A stretch of 64,000 nucleotides of DNA from Pinus tabuliformis (GCA_031772625.1 CM062813.1:689822420-689886419); one strand, 5' to 3'; numbered from the stretch's first letter, positions 33,958 to 43,517 are shown. The notes: generated by a model not told the origin, from the letters alone. A program made the numbers and translations.

Positions 33958-36093
33958 ATGGCCGACTCTCTGTTATCCCCTCTGCCAGAACAAGGAATAT
34001 CCCCTATGCCGGAACAAGGAATAGTGGGGGCTGAGCCCAGCGTAAGGAATACGTGGCATCAGCCATCCCCTCTGCCAGAACATGGAATCGAGAAGGCCGA
34101 GCCCAAGAAGGAGACCGAATGGTGCTTGAATCTCAATCAGATTCAGAGATCTGAAAGGAATGAATGGCCTAAGCACTGCTTAAATGTAGCCGGTCGGATC
34201 GAACTCAGGATGGCTAGGGCTTTAATCCTCAGCGCCGCCGACACAGGGCACACCACCGAAGGAGCAGAAATCGCAGGGAGTCCTTGCACGAATCCGCGCA
34301 ACAGAATAACTGAATCGATTTCATTGTCATGGATCTGGTTTCCCTATGCGACCGATCGGTCCTCGGTGGCAGATCGACTCTCCTCCAGGTCACGGACGAG
34401 CCCCCATCATCTGCTCCAGGGGTTTGTACACAGTGAGCCGTTTTCATTTCATACAACAGGGTATGGCATGGTCGACGCAGCTCACCATCGCCCAGATCTG
34501 CAAACAAACACACAGTACCAAATCGATTTTGAGCTGTTAATTCAGCATAAAGGCCTGAAAGATGCGATCTGGCCGGAAGCAATCGCGGGTAAAGGAGGGG
34601 TATCAACTCGCCTCCGAACAGATCGGCAAACCCATCTTGTTTCGGTCATGCTTCAAGATAAAGACCACAGGAGCGATCCACAACGCAGGGATACAGATCT
34701 GGCTCAACAAAGGATCCACAGCACCGATCTAACCCATGCAGATGCAGATCTGATTCAGATCTTCATCAAATTGCTTGAAGGAAAACACTACTGCATGCGG
34801 CTCAGGAAGACAACAAGCATCCAGGAGTTAAAAAAGGAAATACAGGGCCGCCATGGAATCCCAGAACGATTACAAAACCTCATTTATTCAGGGTACAATC
34901 TGCAAGATAACAAAACCCTGCAGCATTATGGCATAGCTAATGATTCAACCATTAATCTAACCCTCCGACTGCGTGGCGGAAGCTCTGGAACCAGCTCTAA
35001 AAATACAGGTTCCTTTCGGGATGCAGTAAAAGGAAAGGAAGAAAAAAGGGGAAGCAAAGCAGCACCAACAACAGAATTGCCAGGACCCTACATCGTCGAG
35101 CAAAAGCCAGAATCACCAACTCTTCAGGTATCTATACCAGAGGTAATTAACCTATATACTGATTTATCAAATACTGCAGTCATATGTAGATTCAATGGAT
35201 TCTGGCCAAAATCAGATGCCCTGCATCAATGGATCTACACAACATGGACATCTAACTGCGAAATTTACCTCTGCCCTAAGGGGTTTTTCATAGTTAGTTT
35301 TGATACAGAACAGGAAAGAGACAGTATTATTAAACAGGGGCCATGGTTCTGGGGCAGTGCTGGCCTCTTCACAACCCCCTGGTTCTCGGGATTTGATGCT
35401 AATACAATGAAAGTCTCAACCATGCCTGTATGGGTGAGGCTTCACGGGCTCCCACTGCATTTCTGGCATCATAAAGTGCTAACCGCCATTGGGAATACTC
35501 TAGGGAAATTCCTAAAAATGGATGAAGACAGAGCAGTCAGGGGTATCTTTACATTCGCCAGAATATGCGTAGAAGTGGATCTGAGTCAGGGGCTACCAGA
35601 CCACATCACGCTAAATTTCAACAATACCCAATGGATACAACAGCTCGACTACGAAAACACAGCATTCCGGTGCAGGAACTGTTTGCAGACAGGGCATCTC
35701 CAAAATGAGTGTCCATCAGCTCGAAAGGACATTAGGAAAACTAAGAAACAACAAAAAAAACCCAAAGGCTGGCAAAACACAGAGCCATTGGAAGAAGAGG
35801 ACATCAAGGAGGACCCTCCAGAGAACCACATGGAACCAGAACCTCAAATGGGACAGAAGCAAACTCAGGAAGCAAAAAACCTTTCTACTCATACGGGGCT
35901 GATCATTACAGATCTACATCAAGAGCTGCAAATGGAAGTTAGTGGCATAAAGAGAACCCATAGCTCGGAGGGCTCAGAATCAGACAAAGAACAACAAATG
36001 ATCACCATGGGAAACCAGCTAGCTACAACTACACCCACAGCTGATTCGGGAGGATGGCGCCGGGTAGAGAAGAAGAAGGGAAGAAAAGAATAG
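33958..36093 (+). CDS. ORF1-like protein with ubiquitin-like domain, DUF4283 and zinc knuckle (711 aa, intact)
   Basis: I start it at the first in-frame ATG (33958, AACAATGG context), giving 711 codons. Residues 1-265: low-complexity N-terminus with repeated SPLPEQGI-like units. Residues 266-341: exactly 76 residues matching ubiquitin end to end (starts IQIFIKLLEGK, ends LRLRGG); by hand about 33 of 76 identical, with Lys 6, 11 and 27 kept, Lys 48 and 63 replaced, Ile44 kept. Then a DUF4283-type domain (about 395-560; PVWVRLHGLPLHFW, ARICVEVDL) and an intact CX2CX4HX4C knuckle (CRNCLQTGHLQNEC). The tail is charged and ends GWRRVEKKKGRKE. Family knowledge: DUF4283 plus knuckle is plant LINE ORF1. 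Inference: the domain may be cleaved after GG by deubiquitinases or recruit partners. Confidence 0.88.
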   Translation: MADSLLSPLPEQGISPMPEQGIVGAEPSVRNTWHQPSPLPEHGIEKAEPKKETEWCLNLNQIQRSERNEWPKHCLNVAGRIELRMARALILSAADTGHTTEGAEIAGSPCTNPRNRITESISLSWIWFPYATDRSSVADRLSSRSRTSPHHLLQGFVHSEPFSFHTTGYGMVDAAHHRPDLQTNTQYQIDFELLIQHKGLKDAIWPEAIAGKGGVSTRLRTDRQTHLVSVMLQDKDHRSDPQRRDTDLAQQRIHSTDLTHADADLIQIFIKLLEGKHYCMRLRKTTSIQELKKEIQGRHGIPERLQNLIYSGYNLQDNKTLQHYGIANDSTINLTLRLRGGSSGTSSKNTGSFRDAVKGKEEKRGSKAAPTTELPGPYIVEQKPESPTLQVSIPEVINLYTDLSNTAVICRFNGFWPKSDALHQWIYTTWTSNCEIYLCPKGFFIVSFDTEQERDSIIKQGPWFWGSAGLFTTPWFSGFDANTMKVSTMPVWVRLHGLPLHFWHHKVLTAIGNTLGKFLKMDEDRAVRGIFTFARICVEVDLSQGLPDHITLNFNNTQWIQQLDYENTAFRCRNCLQTGHLQNECPSARKDIRKTKKQQKKPKGWQNTEPLEEEDIKEDPPENHMEPEPQMGQKQTQEAKNLSTHTGLIITDLHQELQMEVSGIKRTHSSEGSESDKEQQMITMGNQLATTTPTADSGGWRRVEKKKGRKE

Positions 36094-36302
36094 GCTTGCT
36101 GGAACTTTTTTTATTTTATTTTTTCTGTTATTCTGTTGGATCCTGTCCTTACAGGATTATTCATCTGCTATTCAGTGTTATTTTCCTTGTTATGCTGCCT
36201 GTTATTACAGGATCAGCCATCTGCATATGCCTATGGCATCTACAAAATGTAATTTTATCAATTTATGAATAAAATTACGATTTTTTCCTAGGGGAAATTT
36301 TT
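36094..36302 (+). other. 3' end of the ORF1-only element
   Basis: T-rich, without ORF2. It contains AATAAA near 36268-36275 followed within 30 bases by the end of the element. Two CTGTTATT/ACAGGAT units near 36124-36160 and 36194-36220 are similar to each other. Confidence 0.6.
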
Positions 36303-36314
36303 TTTTAACAAAGT

Positions 36315-36823
36315 ATTATTGAATAAGATTAATAAGAGTGACGAGAATAATCGGACCAATATATTAATGGTATTTAAGAATGGTAAATATATTAATTAAT
36401 AAATATTGAATAATTTTTCTTTTATATAATTTATTAATGACCATTATAATTTAAAAAATATTAAATATGGATATTATATTATGAATTCTCTTAATATTTG
36501 AGCTAATAATAATGAATTATATCTATTTGTTTTTAAATTAGCAAATGAATTCCTTTATTTCCTGTTTTAGCGGTTTCTAAGGATGTTAATAACTAATTAG
36601 TGGTTTGACTAGGATTTTTTGGTCAAATTTAGCCGTTGACATTATAGCCGTTGGAGTCTCTGCACAATCTATTTAATCATGCTAAGCCGGATTGGTTCTT
36701 CAACTTGTCCTGACGATGAACTACACTGGTTGGTTCGAAACGCGTTGACAAAAGATTGGTTATGTGATTTTGCCGAAGATTATCTAAACAATGTTATGGA
36801 TCACATAAGTCTAAATTCCTTAA
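36315..36823 (+). repeat. Right inverted arm, outer part
   Basis: Inverted copy of 25638-26110. Reading outward: AT-rich block, CCGTTG pairs near 36633-36653, TTTAA box near 36671, hammerhead at 36704-36754, and terminal GGATCACATAAGTCTAA, which resembles the start of the PLE ORF region at 43611 and 59189. Confidence 0.85.
36704..36754 (+). ncRNA. Hammerhead ribozyme motif, right arm
   Basis: Stem I CTTGTC (36704-36709), core CTGACGA (36710-36716), helix II hairpin 36717-36736 (GAACTA with TGGTTC), core GAAA (36737-36740), short stem III AC/GT, cleavage triplet GTT ending 36746, then GACAAAAG closing stem I. The triplet is GTT here and GTC in the left arm; both satisfy the NUH rule. All core bases are present. 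Confidence 0.8.
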
Positions 36824-36834
36824 TAATCTGTAGT

Positions 36835-37509
36835 AGTCAGAATATTTCTATGTTGTTTAGAAGAATAAGGAACAATCTCACTTATGATATCCACTGCCCA
36901 TTATTCGAAAGGTTGTTCAATGTTGACTGGCTGCAGAGGCAAGGTTGGTTTCCGTTTTCTTCCAGAAGCAGTTTGGCATGTTTTGCATTTCCTTATGTAT
37001 GCGTGGGTATCTTTGAAGAGAGTGGGCCAATAGTATCCAACATGTAAGATTTTGTGTGCAGTAGTATCTCCTCCAAAATGTCCACCTACTGGTCCATCAT
37101 GAAGTTCCTGCAAAATTGTTTGTGCTTCAGACTTTTCAAGGCATCTTAACAATATGGAATCATAGTTTCTCCTAAATAACACGTTATCAACAATCTCATA
37201 ATGACTTGCTTTTAATCGTAAAGCTCTTTTTCTTTTATAATTGAGTTTGGGAGGAGCATATCCATTTTTCAAATAAAAAATTAAATCAACGTATTGGGAA
37301 TCAACATCAATTACACTTACCTCACAAATGTGTTCATCATTACCTGTGTCCCCTTCAACTAGTATGTTGGATTCTTCTGTACGATGCTTGCAGAAACCTT
37401 TCCCTCTGATAATTTTGGCTGGTTTAATTTCAATATCGTACTCCTGTAGAGCTGTTACCCAATTTTCTCTCTTTTCTCCTAATTCTTTCTGCATTAGTAA
37501 TTGCCTCAC
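36835..37509 (-). pseudogene. Gypsy RNase H end and integrase N-terminal part
   Basis: Minus-strand translation starts RQLLMQKELGEKRENW (end of the gypsy RNase H region) and runs into the integrase HHCC finger: HDGPVGGHFGG, then YIRKCKTCQ. After a stop at 36901 the core begins WAVDIISEIVPYSSKQHRN with the first catalytic Asp, and stops at the insertion point in TTTDY. The rest of the core lies at 24844-25637. Confidence 0.85.
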
Positions 37510-37616
37510 TGCTGGGAATGGGACTATTACTTTCGTGTGTGTTTTTAAAAGAAAAGGTCTAAAATTCTTTACAGATTTATATACAACAAATTCCTATTTT
37601 TCTACTTCTAAATAAT

Positions 37617-38826
37617 TCAATTCAGTACCTTGAAAATTTGAACTGAAAAAGAGTTAGGTGCTTCATATTTCCAATTATTAATTTGTGTCAAAACATCGGC
37701 ATAAGACGTTGAAGAAGCACAAGTATCAGAGAAATTCGAAGTATTCAAAGAAGGAGCATTGATAGTTTCTTGTTTGATTAAATCGAATGCTTGCTTTTCA
37801 TAATGACCCCATTTAAAAACGGTGTCTTTCTTAATCATTTGTTATAACGACAAAATGATTTGTGAGAAATCAGGGACAAACCTTTTGACAAAATTGATCT
37901 GTCCAAAAAATGATTGCATGCTTTTTTTTGTTATATGGTGGAGAAATTTCTGAAATTTATTTTATTTTATCAGGGTCAATGTAAATTCCAAATTTTTGCA
38001 CACAATGAACCCTAAAAGTTTTCCTTCACTAAGAGTGAAAAAAGACTCTTTGTTTTTTTAGATTTAATGAAATCCCATATTTTCTACAACGTTAAAAAAA
38101 TTGTCTTAAGTCCTGCAAATGATTATTTATGTTCTTTGAATAAACAGTAATGTCATCCAGATAAACAACAACTATTTTGTTTAACAGACCTTTGAAAGCT
38201 ATATCCATGGCTCGTTGGAAAGTGGCCCCTGCGTTTATTAAACCGAATGACATTTTTTGGTAGGCATAAGTTCCCCATTTGGTTCTGAAAGTAGTCTTTA
38301 GCCTATCATCTGGGTGGACCATGATTTGATTATATCCTGAGAAACCATCAAGGAAAGACATAAGTTTGGAACCAACAATTGATCGTAAAATCTGTTCCAT
38401 AGTGGGTAGCGGGAAATTATCCTTTTGACTGGCCTTATTGAGATTCCTAAAATCTATACAAATGCGGATATCATTGTTTTTCTTCCTAACAGATACCACG
38501 TTGGAAACCCATATTGAATGCCTAACAGGAAAATTGATTTTAGCCTTAAGGAGTTTATTCAATTCTGTTTTGATTTGATTTTCTAAGTTCGGGTGAATTT
38601 TCCTTAATTTTTGTTGGACTAGTTTATCATTAGATGTCATCGGAATTGTGTGTTGAATGATGGAGGTGTCAAATGTTTTGAGATCTTTGTAACTCCGAGA
38701 AAAGATATCCCTATATATTTTTAACAAATGAATGAAGGATAATCTTTCTTTAGACGAGAGACCAAGTCCTAAATTGATGTTTTGTGGTTTAAGATTTGTT
38801 CCAAGGTTTATTAATTCAAACCTCAA
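37617..38826 (-). pseudogene. Gypsy reverse transcriptase and RNase H
   Basis: The frame from 38826 to 38092 is an almost complete RT: WVSNVVSVRKKNNDIRICIDFRNLN, LDGFSGYNQI, SFGLINAGATFQRAM and the catalytic VVVYLDDITVYSKN. A frameshift and stops follow near 38090-37840; RNase H text resumes at 37838 (FKWGHYEKQAFDLIKQ). In an active element it would copy RNA to DNA inside the particle. The RT is preceded, not only followed, by an RNase H-like domain. Confidence 0.88.
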
Positions 38827-38899
38827 AGTTGAACTTTGTAGTTTTGAATTAGTAACTCTTTTAAATCTATCTTTTAAATCATAGAGATCCTAAAGTTTT

Positions 38900-39497
38900 A
38901 CTACAGATTTCGGTATGGGATTATCATTGGTTTTCTGTTTTAATTGATTGTCGTGTTCATTTTCATCATTTATTTGGTCATCGTATGATTTTTTAGAAGT
39001 TAAGAAACTTAAAATTTCTTCATCATCATTGAATACCTGTCAATTGGTGATATTATTAGGAATGGATGGTCGAAAGATTAATTCTACATAAAACCTATCG
39101 GGACTGTAATCTTCGGATGGGATCAATTTTGATGCAACGTTAGCAAGAAGGTCAGGGCTGACATTCCGAATCCTAGGAATAGTAGAAATGTTAAACGCTA
39201 AAAAATGTGAAATGAGAGACTAAACCAATGACTGATAATGCTTCAAGTGTGTAGAGATACAATGCATCATGTTTCTTACTTGTTTAACTACAATTTCTGA
39301 ATCTCAAAAAACTTGAAGGTACTTAACATCAAGGCTAATTTCTTTATAGATACCTTGGACCAATGCCTCATATTCTGCAATATTATTTGTGCATTTGAAT
39401 TCCATCTGCAAGTCAACATTGTCTTCACACCTTCAAGATTAATCAATATGCAACCTGCTCCTGCACTATCACTTGATTTTGACCCATCAAAATACAA
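38900..39497 (-). pseudogene. RNase H-like domain upstream of RT
   Basis: Minus-strand translation gives YFDGSKSSDSAGAGCILIN, the start of an RNase H fold with its first catalytic Asp, then fragments such as HLKHYQSLV and RIRNVSPDLLANVASKLIP that match the C-terminal helix region of archaeal-type RNase H. It lies between protease and RT, while the usual RNase H follows RT at 37838. Several stops and frameshifts. Plant gypsy elements of the Tat group carry an added archaeal-type RNase H, generally described near the RT-RNase H block. Confidence 0.7.
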
Positions 39498-39983
39498 TGT
39501 CCAAAATAAAGAATTAACTAATGGTTTTTATAGTATATTTACACATCTGGAAAATTTTCTCTGTGAAAAATTTTCAATTTGAGAAGTTAGAGAATTACTC
39601 AGAAATGGTGACGTTTGTGCTTTAAAATTGTCAAAAAATGATTCAGGGGAGTAGTTTCCAAGAATGTTGTTATTAAATGCTACTACCTCATTTTAACCTT
39701 CAAAATCTATTACCGAATGTTTCATGTGTTTTCCTCAGTTGATTTGACTTTCCATTAAATGGGAACCATAAGTGAGACCAATCAGTGGAAAAATAACCAT
39801 GTTGTTTTTTCTGACCAATCTTTACTAAAAATTAAACCATAGAAATCTGGGATATCGACAACAAGTATATCAATTATTTGACAAACTTCAATTTTCAAAG
39901 ATAACCTAATAAGAATTGAATTCATTCCTCCTATGACTTTTACTTTTTATCCTATCGAGTTGCATAATGTGAACTGCAGTTTT

Positions 39984-40244
39984 CTAGGGTGACATGTTCA
40001 ATTTTAAACAAACAGAATATGACATGATATTCGAAGAAGCCCCTGAATCTACCAAGCAATTGTGTACATTTTTATTAAATATTTCAAAAGTCAAATGAAA
40101 AGGAGGGGTATGTGAATTAGACTTTTCACTTATCAGAATAGCATCAAAGGAATTGAATAATGAATGACCAGGGAGTTTAACCATTCCGTTAGAAGCTTTA
40201 GATACCATAACAAAAGGAAGTGGAGAAGAAGGTACTGCGTTCAA
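39984..40244 (-). pseudogene. Gypsy aspartic protease region
   Basis: The minus-strand frame holds FEIFNKNVHNCLVDSGASSNIMS: the DSGA active site of a retropepsin-type aspartic protease in its usual hydrophobic context. The N-terminal part is a linker from Gag. It would cleave the polyprotein. 39498-39983 continues the protease C-terminal half in broken frames. Confidence 0.75.
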
Positions 40245-40599
40245 TTCTTTCAGTAAAAATTTCTGCTGTTGTTTGAGTTTAGTGAGTTCATGAAGGGAAA
40301 TGTTTGCTTTTATTTCTTCATATCCTCAACTATATTGTAGTCAATAGTATCTGCAACTACTAAGGTTCTGGGTGAAGATGGAGAATTGAATGAAGACATA
40401 ATTATTTGGGGGGAAGTGGAAGTGGATTTTTAAAAACAACTTTATCTTTAGCAATGGAAGTTGATGGTTTCTATTTTTGAATTGGTTGTATAGGATCAAT
40501 TGGACCTTTACTTCTTGTGCTAACAGGTAATGTTTCATATTCATTTTCACTATTAGAAATACGAAGAATAAAATCCCACATTCCATTTAACTCAACTAT

Positions 40600-42060
40600 T
40601 TGTTCTTCTTGGATTAATCAGTAGAAAATGTTGCTTCCTCCCCATTTTCATCATAAGTTTCTACATTAGAGATGTTGTTTGGAGGTTGTGAATTAGGTGG
40701 TTGATTTCTTCTGTATGTTCTAAAAGGTTTTTTGGAAGAAGATTTAGTTAGTTGTTTTTTGATTCCTACCATCTCGTTAGACAAAGTTTTAAGGACTTGT
40801 TGCAAGCCTTCAAGATCAAAGGGATCTTTAATTGCTTTCTTTTTAGATTAATCTTTAAATGTAACTCTTTTTAATTTGTTGTCTTCCTAATCCTTTTTAT
40901 TTTCTAGTGAATTTATCCCCTTCTCTACAGACACAACTTATTTCATGTTTTCTACCAAGGTATTTTTATTAACTCTATCTACAAAAATTGCTATGTTAGA
41001 AGGAAGAGATGAAATATACCATTCAATTTGTACATCGACACATAGTCTAGAAGTAGCTGGGATTTTATTTAACAATTTGTTAAATATGAAATTGAAATCT
41101 TTTATCTTTTCCCCTAAATTCATTTTTAAATTGGAAAGGTCATTGATAAGAGATGCGGTTGAACGATCATCACCAAATTTAGTCAAAAATTGTTCTTCAA
41201 AAAATATCCCAACTAGTAATAGAATTGGCTGGTAATGAAAAGTACCAAGACCCTGTTGATCCTGTAAGAGTGCATGAGAATAATCTAATAACCACATCTT
41301 CTTCATCTACCCCATTAAGATTGATGGCTAACATATAATTATGAAGGTGCTCTTCAGCAAGTAACCCATCATCAGTATTAAATTTGGGAAGCCATCTTTC
41401 AGGTTGTTTTGGTAGAGGATGAAGTGGTGCTCGCATTTGAACAACTCCCGGATTGGACCACAGTCTAACTTCCATTGTAACAGTTGGGTAGGTGGATGTG
41501 ATGAAAGAAGAACTGACAGTTGTGATAATAATTCTTGAGGGAGCGCTAGTCATTTGTGTAGAAGAAATGGAAATAGATGAAGTGATTGGTAGAGAAAAAG
41601 GAAATGAAAAAGGAATAAATGGAGATATTTATGAATAAGAGAATGAGGTAATATTACTAGTAGATGTTTGGGAATATGATGTAGCAGTTTTCATTCGGTG
41701 GGATTGAAGTGGAAATTCAAATGGAGAGATGCCAAGTTTTGCACTTCAAGACCGAGTCAAAACACTAGTTCTGTGAAAAATAGAAGTAATACTTCCTTCA
41801 GAAACTTTGGATGGTTCAGGATTTTCTACTGAAATGGAGACGTCTTCCAATTTACTTATTAAAGCTGTAATTTTTGGTGATTCTGGAGTATAATCAACAG
41901 GGATTACCTCAAGAAGTATTCTAGGAGACTTAGGAGGTGATTGTACGACTTCTGATCTAATTGTAGGAGATTTTGGAGGGGATCTGGAAGTTGTAAGAGA
42001 TTCGGAGGGGAAATGAATCTTGGAATGGCGTTTTGTTTTTGGATTGGACTTAATTGCCAT
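40600..42060 (-). pseudogene. Gypsy Gag (frameshifted)
   Basis: ATG at 42060 (MAIKSNPKTKRHSKIHF) opens a Pro/Ser-rich N-terminus to 41746. After stops, the capsid-like part reads LPKQPERWLPKFNTDDG and, in another frame, FEEQFLTKFGDDRSTASLINDL and IEWYISSLPSNIAIFV (41306-40938), characteristic of the retrotransposon Gag family. A basic tail near 40614-40805 (KKPFRTYRRNQPP) may replace a zinc knuckle, which I do not see. 40245-40599 is decayed linker. Confidence 0.75.
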
Positions 42061-42079
42061 TCATAGTATGCACACCTTC

Positions 42080-42096
42080 CTTCTAGTGCCAAAAAG
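42080..42096 (-). other. Primer-binding-site-like stretch of the minus gypsy
   Basis: Directly after the LTR end (AACA at 42097) the minus strand reads CTTTTTGGCACTAGAAG. TGG close to the LTR end is typical of tRNA-primed sites, but I cannot name the tRNA. Confidence 0.45.
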
Positions 42097-42515
42097 TGTT
42101 GATGCCTCGAAAATCGTTGCACCAACGTAGGGGAAAACCACCCAGTTTGGACCTTAAGACAACTTCTTTTCTGTTTAGGTAGTGGCTTTGACTGGGGATA
42201 ATGGGGCTAGTTTCCCAATGAAAGGTTATTGAATGATTGTGTAATGCTTATAGTGAAGTGAAATAGATGGATTTGTAGTAATGAATTAAATGGAAAAAAT
42301 ATGCATTAATCTACTCTATAACCCAGGATTGTTTAACATTTATCTGGATGCGATCTATAATGATTTTCCTTAGTAAATGACAATATAGATTGCTCAAACA
42401 CCAATGGAAATGAAAATATTTCAATATGATTACTTTGATTAAATAGTTAATCAAAATAATGTGTATAACTCATATCGCATTCAGAATATCAAAGAAAATT
42501 GCTTAACATGTAAAA
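42097..42515 (-). repeat. Partial 5' LTR of the minus gypsy
   Basis: Aligns with the LTRs at 11409 and 21129 over about 420 bases from the LTR end. It is cut at 42515/42516 by the PLE array, where LTR sequence (AACATGTAAAAAA) passes abruptly into an inverted PLE fragment. The rest of this LTR is not in the window. Confidence 0.75.
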
Positions 42516-42572
42516 AAATGTTAGATCTTAGACTTCTCTGATCCATATTGATAATAGTATTGTCTTACAAAT
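42516..42572 (-). repeat. Inverted PLE leader fragment
   Basis: Reverse complement matches 43590-43640 and 59166-59218 (GACAATACTATTATCAATATGG core). It forms the left boundary of the array against gypsy LTR sequence. Confidence 0.85.
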
Positions 42573-42578
42573 TAATCT

Positions 42579-42923
42579 GTGAAAGACCCGGTTAACCCTC
42601 AAGACATGAAAGGGGTTTACTCAATTCCTTGCTCATGTGGGGTTCCTTACATTGGTGAAACTGGAAGATCCATCAGCCAAAGAATCCAAGAGCATGTCGC
42701 TGATATTAGGAATTATCGCTCTCGTTCCTCAGCTTTAGCCAAACATGCGGTAAAATTTAAACACCACGTGTGCATTGAGGATACCCATGGCATCGCCAAG
42801 ATTAATCATTTCCATCATAGGAAGCTAAGAGAAGCCATTGAGATTGAGAAACATGCGATCAATCTCAACAGAGATGACGGTTGCAAGCTGAGCAGAAGCT
42901 GGATCCCACCCCTTTCCTCTTGA
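42579..42923 (+). pseudogene. PLE GIY-YIG endonuclease domain, truncated
   Basis: The open frame begins within the PLE protein (KDPVNPQDMKGVYSIPC) and ends with the normal PLE stop at 42921-42923. It has the GIY-YIG signature GVYS...PYIGETGRSISQRIQEH with the conserved Arg and His, the short CSC cysteine motif before PYIG, and the Glu of REAIEIEKHAI. It would nick target DNA. The RT is missing through 5' truncation, but the 114 codons shown are open. Confidence 0.85.
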
Positions 42924-43251
42924 CTATTTTTTTTTAATTATTATTATTTATTTATTTTTAATCTGGATTCTATACTGAATCAATCGTTTTTTGTTCTAAT
43001 TAATAAATATAATTAGTTTATAGCCATGATCTTGAATAAATATTTAATAAATAAATATTATACGTTAATGTAGTATTTTATTATATTATAATCCTTTCTC
43101 TTTTTAATATTTTTATTATTTAAATTTTTCTAATAAAATAATGAACTTATTATTATAATTATTCAATGAATAATTAATTATTTCACTTTCTCTCCTCGTT
43201 AATAGAATTTAATTAATAAATCGTTAATAGAATTTAATTAATAAATCTAGT

Positions 43252-43331
<80 letters not shown>

Positions 43332-43517
43332 TACCTTTATTTATTCCTTTCTCATGTTAAATTAAAAAATAAATTTAACAATATAACTATTTTCTCAACA
43401 ACCTTCCCAACGGCTTGCTATTAACGGCTAGTTTATAACTGCTATTTTCCAACGGCTAATTTCAGACATGGATGCTGCTCTGCTATTTAAACATTTGCAA
43501 AGATTGATTATTTCACC
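42924..43517 (+). repeat. PLE 3' region and terminal repeat, with duplications and TA microsatellite
   Basis: AT-rich untranslated sequence. It contains a 25-bp tandem duplication (CGTTAATAGAATTTAATT core, about 43197-43246) and a TA microsatellite at about 43257-43329. From about 43395 the terminal repeat starts, with paired AACGGCTA motifs and a TTTAA box near 43488. Confidence 0.7.

Larger units (their letters stand above)
33912..36302 (+). mobile_element. ORF1-only L1-type retroposon with ubiquitin-like domain
   Basis: TTTTAACAAAGT occurs before (33900-33911) and after (36303-36314) the block, and the inverted left arm shows the empty site near 26107-26120. The element begins GGGCTCCGAACC, has one long intact ORF, about 200 bases of 3' sequence with AATAAA near 36268-36275, and ends in a T run rather than a clear poly-A tail. 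No ORF2 follows, so it must rely on another element's RT. The intact ORF and clean target duplication suggest a recent insertion. Confidence 0.8.
25638..36823. mobile_element. Penelope-like foldback element with hammerhead-bearing inverted arms, carrying two nested L1-type retroposons
   Basis: The left arm (25638 to about 26358) is an inverted copy of the right arm, which is itself split by two insertions (26817-26878, 33731-33911, 36315-36823). Arms are about 0.75 kb and differ at few positions. Without the insertions the element is about 1.9-2.0 kb with a central 26359-26816 unique part and no ORF. Each arm end resembles the terminal repeat of the PLE units at 43500 and 59100: a TTTAA box, a hammerhead motif, a segment ending GGATCACATAAGTCTAA on the right. 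It is flanked by an 11-bp target duplication. I infer a non-autonomous PLE derivative. Confidence 0.75.
21129..42515 (-). mobile_element. Ty3/gypsy retrotransposon, old, multiply interrupted
   Basis: Minus-strand element. In reading order: partial 5' LTR (42515-42097), primer-site-like stretch, Gag (42060-40600), protease (near 40040), an RNase H-like domain (39497-38900), RT-RNase H (38826-37617), integrase split between 37509-36835 and 25637-24844, 3' noncoding, and 3' LTR (23730-21129). The 5' LTR is cut at 42516 by the PLE array and the integrase at 25638-36823 by the inverted-repeat element. All domains carry stops or frameshifts. The LTR end sequences at 21129 and 42097 match each other. 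Confidence 0.8.
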
